Assembly (NCBI GenBank): GCA_015698045.1 | Contig: BLAL01000298.1 | Coordinates: 62,001-126,000 of the forward strand | DNA from: Rhizophagus clarus | Taxonomy: Eukaryota > Glomeromycota > Glomeromycetes > Glomerales > Glomeraceae | DNA length: 64,000 nucleotides | Direction: 5' to 3' | Part shown: piece after piece, positions 1 to 14,011 of the stretch | How the letters are laid out: each line of letters starts with the position of its first letter | How positions within the stretch are numbered: position 1 is the stretch's first letter | Program-made: the position numbers and the translations under genes | Notes under the pieces: generated by a model | What the model was told of the DNA's origin: nothing | Database searches by the model: none | What the model saw: only the letters and a program-made list of their open reading frames with translations

Positions 1-420
1 GACATATGATTAGCGACTATAATTATTATAAAGGGTATAAATAATGTTAATCAGAATCGAATTTAAAAAGGATTCAGAAAAAAAAAAAAAAAAATTACCA
101 GTTAAAATTGGACGTGTTCTTTTAGGATTATTCAATTCTTTTAAGAATGGTTCTTTATTATAAACGGTAGTTGAAGTACAAAAATTTAAGAAAACTTTAC
201 ATATAAATACGCAAGAAGTTATAGCACACCAACTAGCAAAATTCCAAAACCGATTATTTGAAGGTTTAAGGATCATCCTGCCACCTTCAACACAATAAGG
301 AAAAGGAACCTTTACGAGTTTATTTGTGACAGGATAAGGTTCCTCGAGAGGAAGCGCGAACTGATCTTCCGCATCAAGAACTTTTGCAGAAATTACTTCT
401 TCTTCCAATCTCGGAGCCAT
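1..420 (-). CDS. TAZ1: Tafazzin-like cardiolipin acyltransferase, 5' part
   Basis: This is the start of a tafazzin-family gene, the mitochondrial phospholipid-lysophospholipid transacylase that remodels cardiolipin. Exon 1 runs 420 to 99 and begins at ATG 420-418 (MAPRLEEEV). It ends with a GTAATT donor in phase 1. A short intron (98-17) ends in TATAG, and exon 2 begins at 16, so the reading passes through RPILT into VANHMS. NH.S is the start of the acyltransferase HX4D active-site block, and the Asp lies off the window. Residues around 57-107 (FWNFASW, a hydrophobic stretch, TTVYNKEPFLKELNNPKRTRPILT) follow the tafazzin N-terminus, where a membrane-associating segment precedes the catalytic domain. 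An in-frame extension upstream of 420 is low-complexity and was not used. The rest of the gene lies beyond position 1. Confidence 0.85.
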
Positions 421-480
421 TATGATGGGAAAAGAGTTACTGAAAGAGTGTAACAGAAAAAGTGTATTTAACACGTAGGA

Positions 481-530
481 AAAAAAAGAAGGAAGGAAGG
501 AAGGAAGAAAAGAAAGAAGGAAACGAAAAA
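481..530 (-). promoter_or_regulatory. Pyrimidine-rich tract upstream of TAZ1
   Basis: On the sense strand of the tafazzin gene this is an uninterrupted C/T tract built on a CCTT repeat, ending about 60 bases before the start codon. CT-rich tracts just upstream of start codons are common in fungal promoters and 5' leaders. A similar tract precedes the Reg1-like gene. Function is inferred from position only. Confidence 0.3.
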
Positions 531-1377
531 AAAATATATAATAATAATACAAGTAATTTTGATTAATATTGACAAAAGATTTTAGTTGGTTCAATTAAAT
601 GAAAACTGTACAACCTTAAATTGAGAAGTTACACGAAACTAATGAAAGCACCATCCGTGCGGCAATGGTAAGGTAACAGGTTCTTATTATCTGATATGGT
701 GTACAACATGATTTTTTAAACATATTAAATTAAAAGAAAAAAAAAAAGAGGTATATACAATATGATTTACTTAATTTTTTATGCGCGAAGGAAATCTTGT
801 GAAAGAAATTTTGTTTACTAAACAAATATATTAAATCTGCGCAATAAATTCAAAATATGACACTAAGATGACGCCAGAATTGATGATTTTAATTTGGGCC
901 CAAATTAGTTAAAACTTGTATAGTTAAATCACCAGAATTATAGACATCATTTTTTCAAAAAACAATTTAATCATGTGAATTGATTATTACGAAAAAAATA
1001 ACCTTAAATAGGGAATTAACGGAGGAGATATATATGGGGAATTGCATATATAGTATAATTAAATGAGATTTTATTCTTTTTTTCTTTTTTCGATTTTCGT
1101 TATAAAAAAAAAAAAAAATTTGTATCACAACAAATTATAAATGTTAATGCCTTAATGGTAAATGGTAAAATGGTAAAACGGCCCAATTTTTATCTAGTAA
1201 TTTGGCTATTTTGAACTACGTAAATTTACGTACAAATGAAATCCTTTGAGAAAAAAAAAAAAAAAAAAATAGAAAATTTTTTTTTTTTTATAAAGTTTCA
1301 TTCTTAATAAAACGTTTTTGTATATGGAAATAATCTTTCTTTTTTTGAATTAATATTCCCGCCGAAAATTAAAAATT

Positions 1378-1423
1378 TCTTATTATTATTATTATTATTA
1401 TTATTTATTATTATTATTATTAA
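1378..1423. repeat. (TTA)n microsatellite
   Basis: About fifteen copies of TTA/ATT in a row with one extra T in the middle. No coding context. Confidence 0.9.
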
Positions 1424-3611
1424 GAAAAAAAAAAAAATTGGTTTTTTTCCCATTCACAAAGGAACACTTTGAATCTGGGGGTGGCGCAGCAAAATACGAC
1501 TAAAATAAGTCAAATAGGGATTACAAAAAGTTATTTTGTATCATTGAAACTATTTATGGTTTATCTATAAAAAAAAAAAGGTTTATTATTATTATTATAA
1601 ATTATAAAAAAGAAAATTATTTAGGAGGTCGTAATCAAGGAAATCAAGAAAAACAAGCATTATCTTTTATCGATTGACGATTTGCATGTAAAAAGAGAAA
1701 AAATCTTATATAAATAAGTATATGTATATAAAACAAAGTTTTCGAAGTTCCCCTATTATTGTTTTTTTTTTACAACTTTTTCATTATCTTAAAATTATTT
1801 GTGTGTGAGAAAATAATTTTTTTTTCAAGTTTAGTTAAGGTAGTTGAAAATCAAAATAATGTAGAATAAATAATGTAAAAATAATGTAAATAATGTGAAA
1901 AAAAAAAAAAAAAAAATCCTTATCAATATAATATCAAAAAAAAAAAAATTTTTTTTTTTTAAAAAAACTTCTTCATTTTTCATTATTAGAAACTGTTTAC
2001 TGATTTCGTAGATAAAGAAAGAATTTTTTTTTTTTTTTTTTTCTTAAATAATCTTTGATAAGCGATTTGTAAAAAAGAAAAAACGTTTTATGATACAATA
2101 AATAAATGTATATATAAAGATACATTAATATAATATCTTAGATAGGAAAAATGTTACCAAGACATGGTTCTTTGACCAATATACACGATCTTCACGGATT
2201 TTTAAATAAAAAGTGAAACAACGGAAATTGAATAAACGGTAAAAAAAAAAAAAAAAGCCAATTAACCCATAAAAAATAATTTACTAAACTAAATAAAGAA
2301 CGCGTCTAAAAAATTTTTATGTTTATTGAAACATCTTTTTTTCTGCAAATTGAGAATTCCACGTGTATCAATTAATGATTTACGGAGTACCCTAACAAAT
2401 CAATACATACAAGGCTAAAATGATTCTTGTGTTCAAAAAAAGATGATGGTAGATCATGAATGTTCAACGTCGGATATTTGGGCGTGCTTTTTGGCAAAAA
2501 AACTATTCGGTTTGCATTTATTAAAATGATATTGTCCTAAAAAAAAAAAAATAAATCTAACTTAATATAGACAATTTCTGTTTGTTTGTTCCATGCTAAC
2601 GATCTAATAAAGATTTTGGCAAAAAGGTTCCCAACAATAATAATATTTTAATATTTTAATTATTATACTAAATTATACTAATGAATATTCATTAATAAAT
2701 TCTTTAGGAAATTAGGTTAGGTGTACAAATGGTACAAATGTTGGGTCTGGATCAATGTTATTATATACAATCAAATAAAAGACAATAAATAATATAACTC
2801 GAGAACCGAAAATAAACCCGAGGTTGAACCGAGGATGAGCCGAGAACTCATAGTACGTTTAAATACAAACAAACAATTTTTTTCCATCCATTATTCTCAG
2901 GTACCCATGATTGTCATTTTTAAGGTAATTTTGATGTTATGAGTTCCTGCGAAAAAAGATGGTTTATCCAATGTTAATCCTGAGTCAAATCGTTTATTAT
3001 TTTTAGAAAGCATTCATACTTAAAACAATATAACCTTTTTTTTCTTTCAAATCCTTTTAAATAACTTACTATTTGATAATACTAACCCATTATAGGTTAA
3101 TCATTTTTAATCCGACGTTTTTTTCTTTTAACGAGTTATTTGAAAGTCGGCTAAGACCGGAATTGGATTTTAACCAATTTTGGATTAGGTTTTTTGAACC
3201 AAAAGTAATTTTTTACGTCCATATTTGTAACAATGCATAAGTTTTATAAAAGGTGGTTACTTTATTAAGTTCATCATTTAACTCGGTAACAAATAAATTA
3301 ATTAAATTTATTTGATGCTTTTGTCTGTCAAATAATATCTAAAAATTTCGTTATCATACTGTACTTTCTTTTAATTGGTTAAAATAAACAAAATTTAAGG
3401 TTGAAACTAATGAATATTAATCCAATCTCATTTTTTAAGTGAAAAATTATAGAGAAATTTGAAAAATCGTATGATTCTTTTATGGTGCAGGTTCGCTTAT
3501 TATATACAGTATATTATTATCATTTTCATACGATAAATATCTTTCGTATGATCAATAATCGTTAATATAATTATGCATGTTTTATGATAATACTCGATCT
3601 TTTTGAAATAA

Positions 3612-3632
3612 AATATATATATATATATATAT
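3612..3632. repeat. (AT)n microsatellite
   Basis: About ten uninterrupted AT units. Confidence 0.85.
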
Positions 3633-6177
3633 TATGATTCTCCACTTTTCTTCTTTTATTCGGTCCCAATTATTAAAGATTTTCGTTTTGCATTTTTATA
3701 TTTGAAGCGGGAAAAATGGCCTTAGCCTTGAAACGGTTAAGTCAATTTCTTATAAAGAGATATTTTTAATAATTAAATTAATTAAGGTTAGAAATATTAC
3801 CGCTCAAAGTATTATTTATTAACTTGTTTTTTTTTTTTTCTCATATGTTTAATAATAAAAAATTTTGTATTATGGTTTATATGTGTACGAACGAAAAACA
3901 ATATCATTGAGTAGATACCATTGATTAACATGCGTTTAAACACATTGAACTGCATAAAAAATGATGACAATCTTGCCTTAAATTATTTGTTGATAAAATC
4001 ACGTGAAATCCATGGAAATCCGCCTCTTTCCTCCTATTTTTTTTTTTTGTGTGATTGTTTTTTTTTTTTTTTTTTCCTCTCACTCCTCTATCTCTCTTTC
4101 TCTCTCTCTCTTTTTGGGCGCTAAATAATAAATATCAAACACTATGAAGATACCGTATGCGTATTGTAGATTGCGTTATGTTTATGTTACATTATGTTTA
4201 TTCAAACTCCGAGAATAATAAGTTTTACTTGTAATAGTAAGTAGTAAGTAAATATCACAAACCTAAATATAAATCCAAAATATAAACCAATATAGTATTA
4301 TGTTCTCTTTTGGCAATCCATTGATAATCAATTTACTACAAAATTTTGAATTTTTTTTTGATGGTTATCATTCAATGTCATCCAAATAAAGTGATCATTT
4401 CTGCGGGGTAAGAATTTTGTGGTAATTGCGGTTATCTTGAATATCAATTTTTACTTATGAATTCGCTATCTGAATTTATCTTATATTTTAATATCTATCT
4501 GATATACTTATCACCTACTCATTACTCGTCATTGATAAACTTGTTTGATAAAGTGCATAATCGAAATAATTTTTTTTTTTTTTTCTTCTCCCCCAAAAAA
4601 AATTTTACTGCGCAGATAACCTATTATTGGTAATATTGTTTTACGTACGCACAAAGCTTTACGACGCAAAACTACGCAAACTACGCATTACTTTTTATGT
4701 CTGAGATGATCTTTTCCTTCTTTGTTTTTTATACCGTTTGTACCTTTTTTATACCTTAAAAAGAGTTATTGTATGTGATGAACGGATTATTTATTAAAAA
4801 TCTTTCTTTGCTGCGGACAATCAATTTTTTTTTGTGATAATCGACCTTCCTCCTCTCTATATTTAGTCTATTATTAGTCATAAAATATTAATTTTATGTC
4901 GGCAGATTTCGGATTGGTAAAGTATGACTGTTTGGGTTGACAATGGCTCTGTTGGTCCCACATATCTAAACGTTTTGAACCTATTCAGTTAAAAAGAAAT
5001 TAACCTTACCGGAATTATCGGAAATTATAAAAAATTTGTCCCGAAAATCATTCGTAATTCATTATACGTTGCTTCCGATTCTTTCCGATGATTTAATAAA
5101 TTCGATTTTTTTTATTTTATTTTATTTTTTTTTCTCCATTATGCCAAGATTTCTAACTATAAAATTTTTCTTTATTCTTTCATTGTTACTATATCTTCTC
5201 GCAGGGATAAAAAAAAAAAAAATAATTATTAAACAATAATGATATAACATCCAATTTTTTCTTAAACACTAAAAAAATTCCGATTCGGATTGATAACTAA
5301 TGACAAACAAAAAAATCCTTTCTATACCAAATATATATATGTAATATATTTTATACAATTGATATCGATAAACTGCTATTTGACTATTTTCAAAACACGT
5401 TTTTTAATAAACAATATAAATATTATATATATATATACCATATAAAATAAATTCATTTTTTTTTTTTTTTTTTAATATATAATAAAAAAAAAATTTTTTT
5501 TTTATTGTGAATAATAATAATAAACAAGAAACAAAAAGTAATCTCACTATATCTTTTATAAAGCGTTTTTTTTTTTTATATATTTGTAATACTTTATTTT
5601 TTTTTTTTTTTATACACAATAATAATAAAAAAAACCTATATAAAGCCAGAGTCCAAAGGTCGTTTCCCTTCTTTGAAAATTTCTTTTTTACAAATTGAAA
5701 AAAAAACCTAAAAAAAAAAAAAAAAAAAATTTTTTTTTTTTTTTTAATGGTAATCTTGTTTTAAAATACATTGAAAAAAAAAAGAGAGAATCATTTTAAA
5801 AAAAAAAAATTTTTTTTTTTTTTATATATATATACATATAAAAATACTTTTAATTAATAATTTTTATTTTTAATATTTTAATATATATTAAAAAATTTCT
5901 CATAAAAACCTCGATAATTTGACTCTCCCGAATTTTTTTTTTTTTTCTTCTCGTTTTCTTTGGACAAGTAGCTTGTTCCCCTCTCCCGATAATAAAAGAA
6001 AAAAATTTTAACGTTTTATTATAATTTTTTTTTTCTTGTTCTCTAATTTGTAAGCTATCATTATTTTTTAATATTATATAAAATAACTTTTTTTTTTTGG
6101 TCATTATCTGACCCTTATCTTTTTCAATCGGGTGTTTCAATTGTATTTATCAAATCAATTTAACAATAACGTTTTTT

Positions 6178-6229
6178 CATTGTCTCATTCATTGTCTCCT
6201 CTCTCTCTTCCTTCCTTTTATTAGGTTTT
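6178..6229 (+). promoter_or_regulatory. Pyrimidine-rich tract with AG, upstream of REG1-like gene
   Basis: A CT-rich stretch (CTCCTCTCTCTC, then CTTCCTTCC) ends in TTTTATTAG at 6,224. It could be a promoter CT tract, or the 3' end of an intron in the 5' leader. No ATG exists in the gene's frame between the TGA at 6,298 and the ATG at 6,430, so translation starts at 6,430 or an upstream coding exon is missed. Confidence 0.3.
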
Positions 6230-6429
6230 ACGCCCGGTTATCCCAAAAAAAAAAAAAAAAAATTTTTTTCTTTTCACGAAAAAAAAAAATTGGTTGTTGA
6301 ATATATCATATATATTCAACGACAAATTTTGTTAAATTTATCAAACTGCCTTCAATAATAACATCAACTTGTTCTCCCGTGGCTTCCTCTGCCACCAAGA
6401 AAAAAACATCCCATCAAAGAAGTTGTTCA

Positions 6430-7738
6430 ATGCAAATTCAATCACCAAGCATGATTCCTGATGATAATAATTTAAGCGGTATTATACCGGGTTTTCAATA
6501 TGCTCCAAAAATTTGCGTTGATTATCTCTCTCATGAATGGACTCAAGAAGATGATATTTGGACCTCTTGGAAAGTAATGTCAAAACAAAAAAAAGAACTT
6601 TCAAATGGAATTCGACTTGAAAACGCTTCTTGGCGAACTTGGGCTAAACAAAAGTACAACCTTAAAACCGTTAACCCTAAAAAATTAAATTGGTAAATTT
6701 TGTTTTTTTTTTTTTTTTTAATTTCAAAACTAAAATCATCATTAAAAATACTATGATATTAAATTTTTTTTTCATTTTTTTTTTTATATTAGGTTGAAAG
6801 ATAGTGATGTAACTTGGTTATATGGACCTTTACATACGGCTTGGAAAAGTAATAATTCACCTAAATCACAAAACACCGAGGATAAATTAAATCTCTTGCC
6901 ATCAACAACTTCAACAAAGTCATGTTTAAAGAAAAAATCAATATCAGATATACTGCGCCCCATAGGTAAATGGAGATATGGTCCTTTAATATCAAGTAAT
7001 TCCGATAGTCAATTATATAAAAAGGAAAAGGAACGAGATAATGATTTGGATGCAAGTGATTGTGAAACCGCCTCGACTTGTTCTTCGATATCTGGTCCAA
7101 CAACGCCAACGACGGGTCCAACCAAATTACCCGAAAAACTTAATAATCGAAAGATTCAATTTAATGATCGTGTTGAACAATGTATTGCCGTCGAAAGTGA
7201 TGAAGATGTTGATGAATTAAATGATTCAGATAGTAGTAGTGATGATGGAATATTGATGAAGAATTCCCCTCCAAAAAAGAAAAAGAGAGATTTAACAACA
7301 ATATGTAAATTGGCTCCAACAAAATTAAAAGAGGATCGTATTCATAATAATGAATATTCTTCATTATATTCAAGTTCAAGGCGTCGTTCAATTGCTTCAA
7401 ATTCTTCATCTTCTTCGAGTAACTCATCTAATATACCATCAACATCGACATCAACGTCAACATCAACATCAACATCATCATCATCATCTTCACCGGATCA
7501 ATCTTGGATGTACGACGACGATGATGATTTAGATTTAGATCTCATCGATTTTGATGCTGCAATTTCTCCCACATATAATCTTCCTGAAGCTATAATACCG
7601 CCGCCAAATAATTTTAATGAAGAAGAAGAAGAAGACAAAGATGATATTGTTGATAAGGCTGTTAATATTGCAAATGGCGTTCGAGAAATTGTACATTGGT
7701 GTTCTGATATGGTTCTTAAAGGACGAATTATTTTTTAA
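6430..7738 (+). CDS. REG1: Reg1-like regulatory subunit of protein phosphatase 1
   Basis: Exon 1 is 6,430-6,692 and exon 2 is 6,793-7,738. The 100-base intron has GTAAAT and TATTAG ends and splices as N-W|L-K-D-S-D. The product is 402 residues. Residues 31-102 match the fungal domain of Reg1/AreA-type proteins (PF08550): DYLSHEW, IW.SWK, RLENASWRTW, LKTV.P..LNW, DSDVTWLYGPLH. RKIQF at 207-211 followed by NDRVEQCIAV is the PP1-docking (RVxF) block of Reg1. KKKSISDIL lies near 134-142. PPKKKKRD is a likely nuclear signal. A Ser/Thr repeat, acidic runs and a Reg1-like C-terminal VNIANGVREIVHW helix follow. In yeast Reg1 directs Glc7 to Snf1 in glucose repression; the same job here is inferred. 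The protein is much shorter than yeast Reg1 (about 1,000 residues). The first ATG in frame was chosen as start. Confidence 0.85.
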
Positions 7739-8961
7739 TGAAGAGAATTTGATAGATTGATTGGATACAAAGGGTTGATCAAAGAAAAAAAAACCGGAAT
7801 GAAATTATAAACAAATAATTTGATATCCTTTCAATCTCTTCAAACAGTTTATTTTTTTCATTCATGACTTTTTTTTTAAGAAAACCTTTTTAAGATTTCG
7901 TGATTTTAAATAATATACATTAAATTATATCAAAACTTTTTTACGATTTAAAAACCATGGACATTTACAATAAATTATCACAAAAGAAAAAAAAAGAAAA
8001 AATTTATAATTATAAAAAATCATGCTTTAAAAAAAATTTATTATTTTCAAAAAAAAAATTAGAATATATATTATCACACATTATGTTTTTTTTTTTACAT
8101 GAAAAAAATAATCAAATCATTACAAGATTAAAAGAAAAAAAAATGTAAATAATATCAATTTTTTTAGTCCCTCGAGGTTAGACTTATTTTTATAAATATA
8201 TATATATATATATACACTTTTTTTTTTTTAAAAAAAAAAAAATCGATTTTTTTAAGAAAAATAAAAGAAAAAAAAATACGAATTTATATAATTATTATGT
8301 AGTATAAAAATTTCTACAAATAATAAAAAAAGAAAAAGAAAAACCAACACAACGAAAAAAAAAAAAAAATTATATATATATATTTTTTTTTTTTTTTCAG
8401 ATTTTTTTAAATCTAAAAATTTTTTATTTTATTATTATTATCTATGATTTATTTTTATTTTTATTTTTATTTTTCAAAGTATTTTTTTGATTATTTTTTT
8501 GTTATAAAGGAATTTTTCGTCATGCTTTACGTGATCGTCGAACGTCTCCTGATATTCATTCATTCACCATTTAAAAAAATTACGAATTATAAGATTTACA
8601 ACAAGTAATTTTTTTTTTTTTTTTTTTAAGATTATCTTCAAAAAAATTGTCGAATTGTCCGTCCGTTTATTGGTATAAAAAAAAGGGTCGCTATTGTTAA
8701 CAAAAATAGCAAGTGCAAAATCATATTGATATATACATATATATATAATAGAATAAAAAAAAAAAAAAAAAGTGTATGATGTATGAAACAAGGGCGTACT
8801 TTCATCCCCTAAAAACAAAAATAAAAATAAACGGTAAAAAATATTTTTTTTTTTTTTTTATTTCGATTTTCATTCGGAAATAGGGATGATCATTATTTTC
8901 GGCAAAAGTTTACTGATCAAATAGATTATTTACAGGTATAATAACAAATATGGTAAACAAA

Positions 8962-8995
8962 AAAGAAAGAAAGAAAGAAAAGAAAGAAAGAAAGA
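8962..8995. repeat. (AAAG)n microsatellite
   Basis: Repeated AAAG/GAAA units, leading into a longer A-rich run. Confidence 0.8.
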
Positions 8996-10003
8996 AAAAA
9001 AAAAAAAAGTGACGAACAAGAAAAAGAAAAAAAAAAAAAAAACTGATGATTATACGCAAAATGATGATTTCCTTTATACATATTACATATCTCGTATATC
9101 TTTTTCGTTAAAGTTTTACCATATTGAAAAAATAAAAAACAAAGAAAATCATTATCACACCATTTCTTTCAATTATTTAAACATTCGGGGTTCGGGAATA
9201 ATAGGCGTAAAAAAAAAAAAAAATAAAATAAAAAAAAAAAAAATTTTTTTTTTTTTTACTTATTTATTTAATCTTTTTTTTTTTCTTTGAAAGAAGGGAA
9301 AAAAGAAAATTTTTTTTGAAAGAGGAAAATTATCCTATAAAGGAAATATATAAAGAGAGAAACATATAAAAGAGTTTACATATATAGTAAATACTTTACG
9401 TATATATTTTAAAAAAAAAAATATGTAAATATAAAATACATTTTTTTAAAATCGGTTATTACTAATAACAAAAATAGGTTTATTTAAATTGCGTCATTCT
9501 AAATGATCCTAAACCTTTTTATTTGTTTTTTTTTTAAATTACCCAGTTAAGTAATTTTTCTTTTAAAAAAAAAACCTAAGTGTGTTAAGTCTCGGGTGAT
9601 GTGTATTTAAAAGCCGTAGATTATAGAAAAATTTCGGGTTTTTGTAGGTTGTGTAGCGTTCAAATACATTTGATTATTCGTTTCTTTAATCTTCAATATA
9701 AACAAATTCTTTTTAGTTTGTTACCCCAAAGAAATACACGTGGAGTTATTTATAGAAAAAAAATAAAAAGATAAATTTATTAATCACAATGAGTAATTTT
9801 AATGGGTTTAACTCATGTATTATATATGTAAGGTGTATAACATTTGAGTTTCACATAACATTGCATGAAAGAAACAAATATTTTTGTTGGGCAGACCCGA
9901 ATGAGAATGATGAGTATGAGAAATTATGAGAATAAAAAAAAAAAAAAAAAACGGCAAAAAAATAATCCATTTATAATTATAAAATTTATTTACCCTTTTT
10001 TTT

Positions 10004-10125
10004 TCACAATCACAATAAACTACTTGAGTGTTTTTTTTTTTTTTCGCAATCACAATAAACTACTTGAGTGTTTTTTTTTTCGCAATCAAAACACTTTCAC
10101 AATCAACGCTTCACAATCAAACATT
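10004..10125. repeat. Short tandem repeat with CGCAATCACAATAAAC core
   Basis: The block TCACAATCACAATAAACTAC followed by TTGAGTG and a T-run occurs twice almost identically, at about 10,004 and 10,044. Degenerate CAATCAAA pieces follow. Non-coding. Confidence 0.7.
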
Positions 10126-10410
10126 TTTTTTTTTTTTTTTTTTTTTTACAAACACAAAAAAATAATAAATAAATAAACAAAATATTTTAAATTATTTTAA
10201 ATTACAAATTTACATATATGTATCGTATATACGCATAATGTGAATATATATATATTTTCAATGAGAAAAGCTGAAAATTTTTAACCGTTTTTAATGAAAT
10301 AATAAATAAATGAATGAATAAATAATAGAATATCATATATAATATAAAAATACATTTATACACATTTCGTAGTAATCGAAATTTACCGTTTTTTCTTTTT
10401 CTTTATTATC

Positions 10411-10460
<50 letters not shown>
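10411..10460. repeat. (ATA)n microsatellite
   Basis: Fifty bases of uninterrupted ATA/AAT repeat. Confidence 0.95.
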
Positions 10461-10797
10461 CTCTATCGCATGATTGATTTTAAGGTTGATTAATAATAAT
10501 TTTAAGTTTTGATAAAGTTTCTTGATAAAGTTTTTTTTAAAATTAAATTAATTGAAGCATACATAATAAATAATAATAATAATAATAATATTGCGTAATG
10601 AAAGCATTGCGTAATGAAGTTGAAAGATATCAAGCGGCAGATAGGGGGTGTTTGTTCTATATTTCAATGTCAATGCATATCGTTACGTATTAATACTATT
10701 ACGTAAAAGAATTCTGCGTCAAATCCTGAATTCTGCGTCAAAATTTTCAAATTATCAAAAAGAGTCGGAATTTTCTTTTTGTAATACATCCGATTAA

Positions 10798-11098
10798 ATA
10801 TGTCCTCATTAAATAATATGTCCTAATTAAATAATATATCCCAATTAAATATATCCCAATTAAATAATATATCCTTATTAAACTATATATCCTTATTAAA
10901 TAATATATCCCAATTAAATATATATCCCAATTAAATAATATATCCCAATTAAATATATATCATTATATTTCAATTAATATGTCCCAATTAAATATATATC
11001 CCAATTAAACAATATATCCCAATTAAATAATATCTCCTTATTAAACAATATCTCCTTATTAAATAATATATCCTTATTAAATATATCCATATTCCCAC
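10798..11098. repeat. Minisatellite, unit about 18-22 bp
   Basis: Some fifteen tandem units of the form TATATCCCAATTAAATAA, with CC/TT variation (ATATCCTTATTAAA) and length differences. It contrasts with the homopolymer-rich flanks. No coding potential. Confidence 0.85.
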
Positions 11099-13978
11099 CC
11101 ATTTAAATGTAGTCCCCCATTAAATTTATCCAATTTTACAACGTTTTGATTTTAAAACCACGTAATCTACTTAAACATTACCAAAAAAAGAATCATCAAA
11201 ATAAGAGAACAAGTATGGCGTAAAAAAAAAAAAAAAAAAAAAAAAAAATTATGTAACAAAAAATCGAAACGCAATAACGGAATTCATTAACGGAATTTTT
11301 TTACTTTGAAATTTTTTTTTTTTTTTTTTTTTACTAGGAAATTTACTACGGACGGAATTTTTATTTTTACTACGGAATTCTACTACGGAATTCACACTTG
11401 TTGTTAACATTTTCTTTTGGTATGACAGAAATAAAATATTACCAAAATAATCAAACAAATAAAAAAAAAATAAAAGCATAAATAATAATGGTTCATTATT
11501 GTTCATTATTGTTATTGTTTTAAAAAAAAAACCCTGTCAATTGTCTTATTTTTTTTTTCTTATAATGTATATTGATACACCTTTTGTTATGCATAAAAAA
11601 AAATTCATTTATCTTTTTTTTTTTTAAAAAAAAGAGCCAAATTATGGGGAAAATTATGGATCATCCGTGATACCTAATACGTAGAGAGAAAAGAAAAGGA
11701 AATTTTTAATTCAAAACCTTTTTTTTCATTTATTTCATTATTTGAAAAAAAAGGAATTTCCTTGAAAAAAAAAATAAATCACAATAATTTGTGGGGTAAT
11801 ATTTGTTATGATGTAAGCCAAAACAAACTTTTTTCCCAAAAAAAAAAAAAACAATTGTTTGAAAAAAATCGATTGAAATCAAATAAACTAAAAAATTCGT
11901 GACTTGATCATATTACGTCTCCAAAGAAAAGAAAAAAAATATCATTTATTTGGCTGAGTTTGGTACCGAGTCAAAGATATCTGAGTAAGTACTGAGTCAT
12001 AATCCTGAATCCAACCAATTTTTAACAAATAAACGATATTTCTCATATACTGTACAGTTTTCATGATTCTCACGTACAAGAAAAAAAAAATCATATAAGC
12101 GAATAATATGCAATATACATATACAATTCAAAAAAATGTACTTGAAAAATATTATTGAACATTTCCATAAAATTTCCATGAAAACCTTACTGCGCCAAAA
12201 TTCAAAAATTAAATTAAGCCAAGATTTACAACATGCCGCTAACATAATCACTAATATAATTAAGGTAAATATTATTTTCTCACCCCACAAAAAATTAAAA
12301 ATAATATTTATCTATTGAATAAAGTAAACAAGGATTTCGTTTTTTTTACCCCACACTTTTGCGTTTCCTAATTTAGTTACAATGTTTTTTAAAAAGTATA
12401 ATGAGTTCATACTAACAAAATATTGTGCTTTAACAAGAAAAAAAAAACGAATTTTATGTTGTGTATTAATATACAATGTTATTATTTACTCATTTTAGAA
12501 AAAAAAAAAAAAAAAAAAAAAAATTTTTTTTTTATTGTCATTATTATTTATTCAAGTAAAAAAAAATTACGTAAAAGGATTTTATTATTTATTTTAATTT
12601 GTTGTTGTACAACCTTAAAATTGCTGTATTATATACGATACGATAAAATTTAAATTTTCATACAATACAATGATTTATAAACAAAGAGTGGAAAATTATT
12701 TTACATATTACATAACTTCAATACCATTACTCATTTCATAATACGGATATTTCTCACACTTTATTTATACAGTTTTATAATCATCTCTCCCATACACTAC
12801 ATTCAAATTTTTTTCGGAAAATAATTTGCTTTTTGTTTACATTTTATATGCATGTATGTAAAAAGATGTGGGGAAATTTTATCAAAATCGATTTAATGTT
12901 TATAAAATGTATTACATTATATATTCATGTGCAAATGAACTTTCCTCAAAAAAATTTCTTTATCCCCTTATTTCTCTTATTCTCTTTTCTAAAATTTTTG
13001 GAATATTTATTAAAAATAAATTTTTATATATGTAACCACGTGTTTAAGTAATTTTAAACGAGTGAACGGACCAATTCTTCTTTAATTTTACGCTTAACTT
13101 AATTAAGTTTAGTATGCGGAGAAGTTCGTGTGTGGGTCTCCTCATTTGGAACGTTCGACTCAGGACCATTTGTAGATCCATTTTAGCTTTTTTTATCGGG
13201 TGATGACGGATAAAGATAAGAAAATTTTTAATTTAATTATTTCACGTGATATTTTTGACATAACAGATTAACTCAGAACCAAGTCCTTTATAAAGTTAGG
13301 GATAAATTTTAATTTCATCAAATCGTAAAATTTTTTTATTTAATAAACCGTTTATTCTTTATCACGGACGGAACTTTTTTTAAAGAAAATTATCTTTAAA
13401 GTGAAACATTATGTACCTTATCTATGTGAAAATATATTAGGTTTAAATAACTTTCCTCTTATTAGTTACATAATAAAGATAACAGTTTCGTTTTTCAAAC
13501 AAAGGAATTCATAGAAATGAAAAACCGGTTTATACTTTGATTGAACATGATAACCGAAAAAAAAAAAAAAAAAATTATTGTTATGAAAATATTCCCATCG
13601 TACAAATTTATTACGCGATAAATATATATATATAATTTATGTAATTTATGTAAAATTAAGTTGTGAATGGGAAGAAATTTTGAATTCCCCACATTTTTCC
13701 CAAGCCATACATATTGCATTATGATCATCATTTCACATTAACCTTAAAAATAATTCTTTTATTGAAAAATGTATGTCTCCGCATCAAAGAATTAACAAAT
13801 TAAGTAGAAACTATCAAAGATAAGAATCTTAATCTTCGACAAAATAATTCGGATGTCACAGCAGAATTTTTAATAACAACTTTTTTAGAAATGTTACATT
13901 TTTATTATAATTTATTATCTACAAAGTTGTACATGAATTTATTTTATATTGAAAACAGATGTAATAACTAACACTTAC

Positions 13979-14011
<33 letters not shown>

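Larger units (their letters stand above)
601..6177. other. Intergenic region, A/T homopolymers and microsatellites
   Basis: I see no gene in this 5.6 kb. It holds many A or T runs of 9-20 bases, several as A-run/T-run junctions (near 1,260-1,290, 1,937-1,963, 5,455-5,500, 5,710-5,746, 5,798-5,823). There is a CT-rich stretch at about 4,076-4,112 and short AT repeats. Open frames here are translated homopolymers (runs of K or F) and were not called. Confidence 0.7.

Noticed and set aside
421-594. In-frame N-terminal extension of the tafazzin gene.
   Set aside because: It is low-complexity Phe/Leu/Ser from a CT-rich tract. The conserved protein fits a start at 420.
5404-9290. Several short open frames rich in K, F, N and I.
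   Set aside because: They translate A and T homopolymers and have no motif or conserved composition.
12136-12318. 60-codon open frame with a possible donor at 12,261.
   Set aside because: No recognisable product, no second exon, and the opposite strand is equally open. Recorded in the intergenic entry only.
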